NCBI RefSeq assembly: GCF_012910885.1
Contig: NZ_WTVM01000031.1
Span: 1 to 33,840, forward strand
Direction of reading: 5' to 3'
Length of the DNA stretch: 33,840 bases
DNA from: Azoarcus taiwanensis
GTDB lineage: Bacteria; Pseudomonadota; Gammaproteobacteria; Burkholderiales; Rhodocyclaceae
The notes under the pieces were generated by a model. That model made no database searches. It was given only the letters and a program-made list of their open reading frames with translations, and was not told the origin of the DNA. Made by a program: the position numbers and the translations under genes. Of the stretch, positions 30,428-33,840 are shown in pieces. Every line of letters starts with the position of its first letter. The stretch's first letter is position 1.

Positions 30428-31789
30428 ATGTTCGACAAGATCCTCATTGCCAACCGGGGCGAGATCGCGCTGCGCGTGCTGCGTGCCTGCCGCGAACTCG
30501 GCATCCGTACGGTCGCGGTTCATTCGGTCGCGGACACCGAAGCAAAGTACGTCAAGCTCGCCGACGAGTCGGTCTGCATCGGCCCAGCAGCCTCGGCCCA
30601 GAGCTATCTCAACGTGCCCGCTCTCATCGCCGCCGCAGAGGTGACCGACGCAGAAGCCATTCATCCGGGCTATGGCTTTCTCTCGGAGAACGCGGATTTC
30701 GCTGAACGCGTCGAGCAGTCAGGCTTCGTCTTCATCGGCCCCAGGCCGGAGACGATTCGGCTGATGGGCGACAAGGTCAGCGCCAAGGATGCGATGAAAG
30801 CTGCCGGCGTGCCATGCGTGCCCGGATCTGAAGGTGCCTTGCCCGAGGACCCGAAAGAGATCGTGCGGCTCGCGCGCGAGATCGGCTATCCGGTCATCGT
30901 CAAGGCGGCCGGCGGCGGCGGCGGACGCGGGATGCGCGTCGTACACACCGAGGCGGCATTGTCCAACGCGGTCGCCACGACGCAGTCCGAAGCGCTTGCC
31001 GCCTTTGGCAACCCGACGCTGTACATGGAGAAGTATCTCGAGAATCCGCGTCACATCGAGATCCAGGTGCTTGCCGACGAACATGGCAATGCGATTCATC
31101 TTGGCGAGCGCGACTGCTCTATGCAACGCCGGCACCAGAAAGTCATCGAGGAAGCGCCTGCCCCGGGCCTTGACCGCAAGACCATCGATGCCATCGGCCA
31201 GCGCTGCGCAGAGGCCTGCCAACGCATCGGCTACCGCGGCGCCGGCACCTTCGAGTTCCTCTACGAGAACGGCGAATTCTTCTTCATCGAGATGAACACC
31301 CGCGTCCAGGTGGAACACCCGGTGACGGAACTCATCACTGGTGTCGACATCGTTCAGGCCCAGATTCGCATCGCCGCCGGAGAGGCCCTGTGGCTGTCGC
31401 AGCGTGACATCGAGTTTCGTGGGCACGCTGTGGAATGTCGCATCAACGCCGAGGACCCGTTCAAGTTCACACCCTCGCCCGGCCGAATCACGAACTGGCA
31501 CGTCCCCGGCGGCCCCGGCGTTCGGGTCGACTCCCATGTCTACAATGGGTACACCGTCCCGCCTTATTACGACTCCATGATCGGCAAGCTCATCGCCTAC
31601 GGCGACACCCGCGAGCAGGCAATCCGGCGGATGCACATAGCCCTGTCGGAAATGGCCGTGGAAGGCATCAAGACCAATGTGGCCCTGCACCAGGAACTGA
31701 TGCTCGATGGTCGCTTCATGGAAGGCGGCACCAGCATTCACTACCTCGAACACCGACTTGCAGAGCACCACGCAGTCCATCAGGAGTAG
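30428..31789 (+). CDS. accC: AccC, biotin carboxylase
   Basis: ATP-grasp enzyme that carboxylates AccB-biotin from bicarbonate and ATP, the first half of malonyl-CoA synthesis. 453 residues (E. coli 449). It has [32 protein letters not shown], the ATP-binding [12 protein letters not shown] loop (159-170), [31 protein letters not shown] and [17 protein letters not shown] 30428 gives the exact family N-terminus. Confidence 0.98.
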   Translation: MFDKILIANRGEIALRVLRACRELGIRTVAVHSVADTEAKYVKLADESVCIGPAASAQSYLNVPALIAAAEVTDAEAIHPGYGFLSENADFAERVEQSGFVFIGPRPETIRLMGDKVSAKDAMKAAGVPCVPGSEGALPEDPKEIVRLAREIGYPVIVKAAGGGGGRGMRVVHTEAALSNAVATTQSEALAAFGNPTLYMEKYLENPRHIEIQVLADEHGNAIHLGERDCSMQRRHQKVIEEAPAPGLDRKTIDAIGQRCAEACQRIGYRGAGTFEFLYENGEFFFIEMNTRVQVEHPVTELITGVDIVQAQIRIAAGEALWLSQRDIEFRGHAVECRINAEDPFKFTPSPGRITNWHVPGGPGVRVDSHVYNGYTVPPYYDSMIGKLIAYGDTREQAIRRMHIALSEMAVEGIKTNVALHQELMLDGRFMEGGTSIHYLEHRLAEHHAVHQE

Positions 31790-31791
31790 TT

Positions 31792-32703
31792 ATGTGGACG
31801 TCGGTCACCCTGCAGGCTGATGCGGATCGGGCAGAACGCCTGTCCGACGCGCTGATGGAGTGCGGCGCACTGTCGGTCGCGATCGAGGACGCGGACGCCG
31901 GCACCGAAGCCGAAACGCCGCAGTTCGGCGAGCCAGGGCACGACCCTGTGGGTCTGTGGGCCCACAGCCGGGTCATCGCGCTGTTCGACGAATCTGTGGA
32001 GCTGATCGAAACACTCGCGACCGCGGCCGCGATGGCGGGTTTCAGCGCGGTGCCGCAGTTTACGACCCAGGCTGTGGCTGAACAGAACTGGGTCCAGCTT
32101 ACGCAGAGCCAGTTCGATCCGATCCGGATCACGGGCCGCCTGTGGATTGTTCCATCCTGGCACGAATCACCCGATCCGGATGCGATCAATATCCAGCTGG
32201 ACCCAGGAATGGCGTTTGGTACCGGTTCACACCCTACGACCCGTCTGTGTCTGGAGTGGCTCTGCGACAACGTGCAGGCCGGTCAGTCGGTACTCGATTA
32301 CGGCTGTGGCTCGGGCATCCTGGGCATCGCAGCCGCCAAACTCGGCGCCGGCAGAGTGCTCGGCGTGGATATCGACGACAAGGCGCTCGAGGCAGCAGTC
32401 TTCAACATCGAGCAGAACAAGGTGGCGATGAAGTTGCAATCCTCGAGCATTGCGCTGGACGCCACCTTCGAGATCGTCGTCGCCAATATCCTCACGAACC
32501 CCTTGTGCATCCTGGCGCCAGCGCTCAGCGCACGGGTTGCGCGAGGCGGGAAGATCATTCTCTCCGGAGTGCTCGAAACCCAGGCTGCTCAAGTCATCGA
32601 CACCTATGCGCCGTTCATCACGCTGCGAATTGGGGCGGTGCTGGACGGATGGGTTAGGCTCGAAGGGGAGCATTCTTCGGGCGGGCCTTCGCGACCATGC
32701 TGA
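31792..32703 (+). CDS. prmA: PrmA, ribosomal protein L11 methyltransferase
   Basis: Trimethylates ribosomal protein L11. 303 residues (E. coli 293). The N-terminal L11-recognition domain (WTSVTLQADADRAERLSDAL) is linked to a SAM domain with DPGMAFGTGSHPTT (137-150), VLDYGCGSGILGIAAAKLG (167-185) and VVANILTNPL. GGAG sits 8 nt before ATG 31792, two bases after the accC stop. The last residues (EGEHSSGGPSRPC) extend past the usual end because the stop lies 7 bp inside the next gene. Confidence 0.96.
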   Translation: MWTSVTLQADADRAERLSDALMECGALSVAIEDADAGTEAETPQFGEPGHDPVGLWAHSRVIALFDESVELIETLATAAAMAGFSAVPQFTTQAVAEQNWVQLTQSQFDPIRITGRLWIVPSWHESPDPDAINIQLDPGMAFGTGSHPTTRLCLEWLCDNVQAGQSVLDYGCGSGILGIAAAKLGAGRVLGVDIDDKALEAAVFNIEQNKVAMKLQSSSIALDATFEIVVANILTNPLCILAPALSARVARGGKIILSGVLETQAAQVIDTYAPFITLRIGAVLDGWVRLEGEHSSGGPSRPC

Positions 32704-33840
32704 TTGTCCGCTGCCCCGCCTGCCAGACAACGTTTCGCGCCAAACCGGAACACCTTGGTGCTCGTGCGGGGCGGGTTCGCTGCGGAAGCTGCTTCACACC
32801 ATTCAACGCACTTGAGAACCTGATCGACTCAACCCCTGCAGATACGACCTCCGAGGAAAAGCCATCCTCTACCGACGTGCCGACGCAGATCCCGACAGAG
32901 GCGGTGAGCGAGGCAGCAGAGAAGGCAGAAGACGAAGCGCGCAACACCGAAGCACACGCAACTCCAATAATCGAGCTCTCCTCCAGCGATCTCGATGAAC
33001 GGCTCGCGCTTGCACTCTCGCCATCGAACGAAATCGATCTCGGCCCTGGCAAAGACGTCCGAAAGCCGGACTACAGGGATGATCTCGATCTCCACGAAGC
33101 GCTCACCGAGCCACCCGACATCACACCCGACGATACCGTCACCGGCGAACGACGTGCCCACCCTGTCTCACCAGTCCCTGCAGATCGCGGGTCGGACACA
33201 CACGGGGCGCTGCGCTGGTCTCCCGTGAGCAACCCCGGTATTGGCACCCCGACACCGTTGTCGAAGGCGATGTGGCCAACCCTGGTCGCTCAACCGCCCG
33301 AACCCGAGACGATTCAGCCCGGCGTATTTGCCCCCAGTGAAGTATTCCCCGGCGACAACCGAGCCGACGAAGACTCATCGCATACCCCTTCCGCCGAACC
33401 GGACAGCCCCCCAGCCACCGGGATCGCAATCGATCCGGACGATCGTCGGTGGCGACGCGTTGCCGACGAGCGCCGCGAACCCGCCTTTACCCCGAACACC
33501 ACCTCGATGCTCGGCACCGGCATCGAGTACAACCCCGACTTCACGCACTACACGAGGGGAGAGTCACGTGGCAGGGTCTGGCTGTGGGCGCTGATGGTCG
33601 GAGTATTGCTGGGCTCGCTTGCGGTGCAGTCGGCCTACGTGTTCAGGGTCGAACTCGCACGGGACTGGCCACAGCTGCGCCCGATATTTGTCGATCTCTG
33701 CAACCGACTTGCCTGCGACATGCCTTTGCCACGTAACGTGCAGGCGATCAACGTGACGGCCTCCAACCTCGAGTCAGACCCGGACGCGCCGACGAGTTTC
33801 GTTCTCCACGCCCGCCTGCGCAACGAGGCAAGCTACCTCC
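32697..33840 (+). CDS. Zinc-ribbon, DUF3426-type membrane protein, 3' end cut
   Basis: Open from ATG 32697 to the window end, 381 codons visible. An N-terminal MJ0042-type zinc ribbon has CPAC (Cys6, Cys9) and CGSC (Cys29, Cys32). About 240 residues of acidic, proline/serine/threonine-rich, probably disordered linker follow (many E and D, few hydrophobics). Next are one transmembrane helix (WLWALMVGVLLGSLAVQSAYVF, about 300-321) and the start of a C-terminal periplasmic domain (LRPIFVDLCNRLACDMPLPR, then INVTASNLESDP). This order is that of the DUF3426 family, often found after prmA in betaproteobacteria. Function unknown. It overlaps prmA by 7 bp, implying coupled translation. Confidence 0.85.
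   Translation, partial: MLIVRCPACQTTFRAKPEHLGARAGRVRCGSCFTPFNALENLIDSTPADTTSEEKPSSTDVPTQIPTEAVSEAAEKAEDEARNTEAHATPIIELSSSDLDERLALALSPSNEIDLGPGKDVRKPDYRDDLDLHEALTEPPDITPDDTVTGERRAHPVSPVPADRGSDTHGALRWSPVSNPGIGTPTPLSKAMWPTLVAQPPEPETIQPGVFAPSEVFPGDNRADEDSSHTPSAEPDSPPATGIAIDPDDRRWRRVADERREPAFTPNTTSMLGTGIEYNPDFTHYTRGESRGRVWLWALMVGVLLGSLAVQSAYVFRVELARDWPQLRPIFVDLCNRLACDMPLPRNVQAINVTASNLESDPDAPTSFVLHARLRNEASYL

Noticed and set aside
30719-31780. 353-codon minus-strand frame opposite accC
   Set aside because: Antisense shadow of a highly conserved gene, without promoter, ribosome site or domain.

Overview
The window is a chromosomal segment of a GC-rich Gram-negative bacterium, most likely a betaproteobacterium of the Rhodocyclales type (Azoarcus/Thauera-like). 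Support comes from gene content and order: argJ-secA-dciA-lpxC beside the division cluster, a division cluster without murB, the rsmI-yraN-SIS-BON set, and tlpA-aroQ-accB-accC-prmA-DUF3426. The lineage is inferred from remembered synteny and protein style, not from a search. Almost every base belongs to a recognisable housekeeping gene. I see no insertion sequence, prophage, CRISPR array, toxin-antitoxin pair or tRNA, and no convincing undescribed multi-gene system.

Layout. Positions 1-279 hold the 5' end of argJ (minus strand), cut by the window edge and ending in a suspicious 63-bp fold-back palindrome. secA (minus) follows, then dciA (plus, divergent from secA), a 58-residue membrane protein and lpxC (both minus). 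From 5056 to 21790 lies the complete dcw cluster on the minus strand. Read in transcription order it is mraZ-rsmH-ftsL-ftsI-murE-murF-mraY-murD-ftsW-murG-murC-ddl-ftsQ-ftsA-ftsZ. All 13 junctions from mraZ to ftsA overlap by 1-20 bp, and only ftsZ is set apart, by a 139-bp AT-rich leader. A sigma70-type promoter and 10-bp-phased MraZ-box repeats precede mraZ.

Upstream of mraZ come the RNase P RNA gene (minus), a small lipoprotein gene overlapping pyrC (both minus), and rsmI (minus). yraN diverges from rsmI with overlapping start codons and is followed by a GmhA/DiaA-type SIS protein and a DolP-type two-BON lipoprotein (plus). mpl, for peptidoglycan recycling, is on the minus strand. The right end is a plus-strand run: a nucleotidyltransferase-like unknown, a TlpA-type thioredoxin, aroQ, accB, accC, prmA, and a zinc-ribbon membrane protein cut by the window end.

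How the genes work together. The Mur ligases, Ddl, MraY and MurG make lipid II. FtsW and FtsI polymerise and cross-link it at the septum. FtsL/FtsQ/FtsA/FtsZ build the divisome, and Mpl recycles murein peptides. LpxC commits UDP-GlcNAc-derived precursor to lipid A, and AccB/AccC begin fatty acid synthesis. SecA exports envelope proteins, and DolP-like lipoproteins maintain the outer membrane. The window is thus largely an envelope-growth and division region. The items most worth a second look are small: the unknown nucleotidyltransferase-like gene, the Tat-like signal on the DolP homologue, the rsmI/yraN start overlap, the internal repeat of the FtsZ C-terminal peptide, and the contig-edge palindrome.
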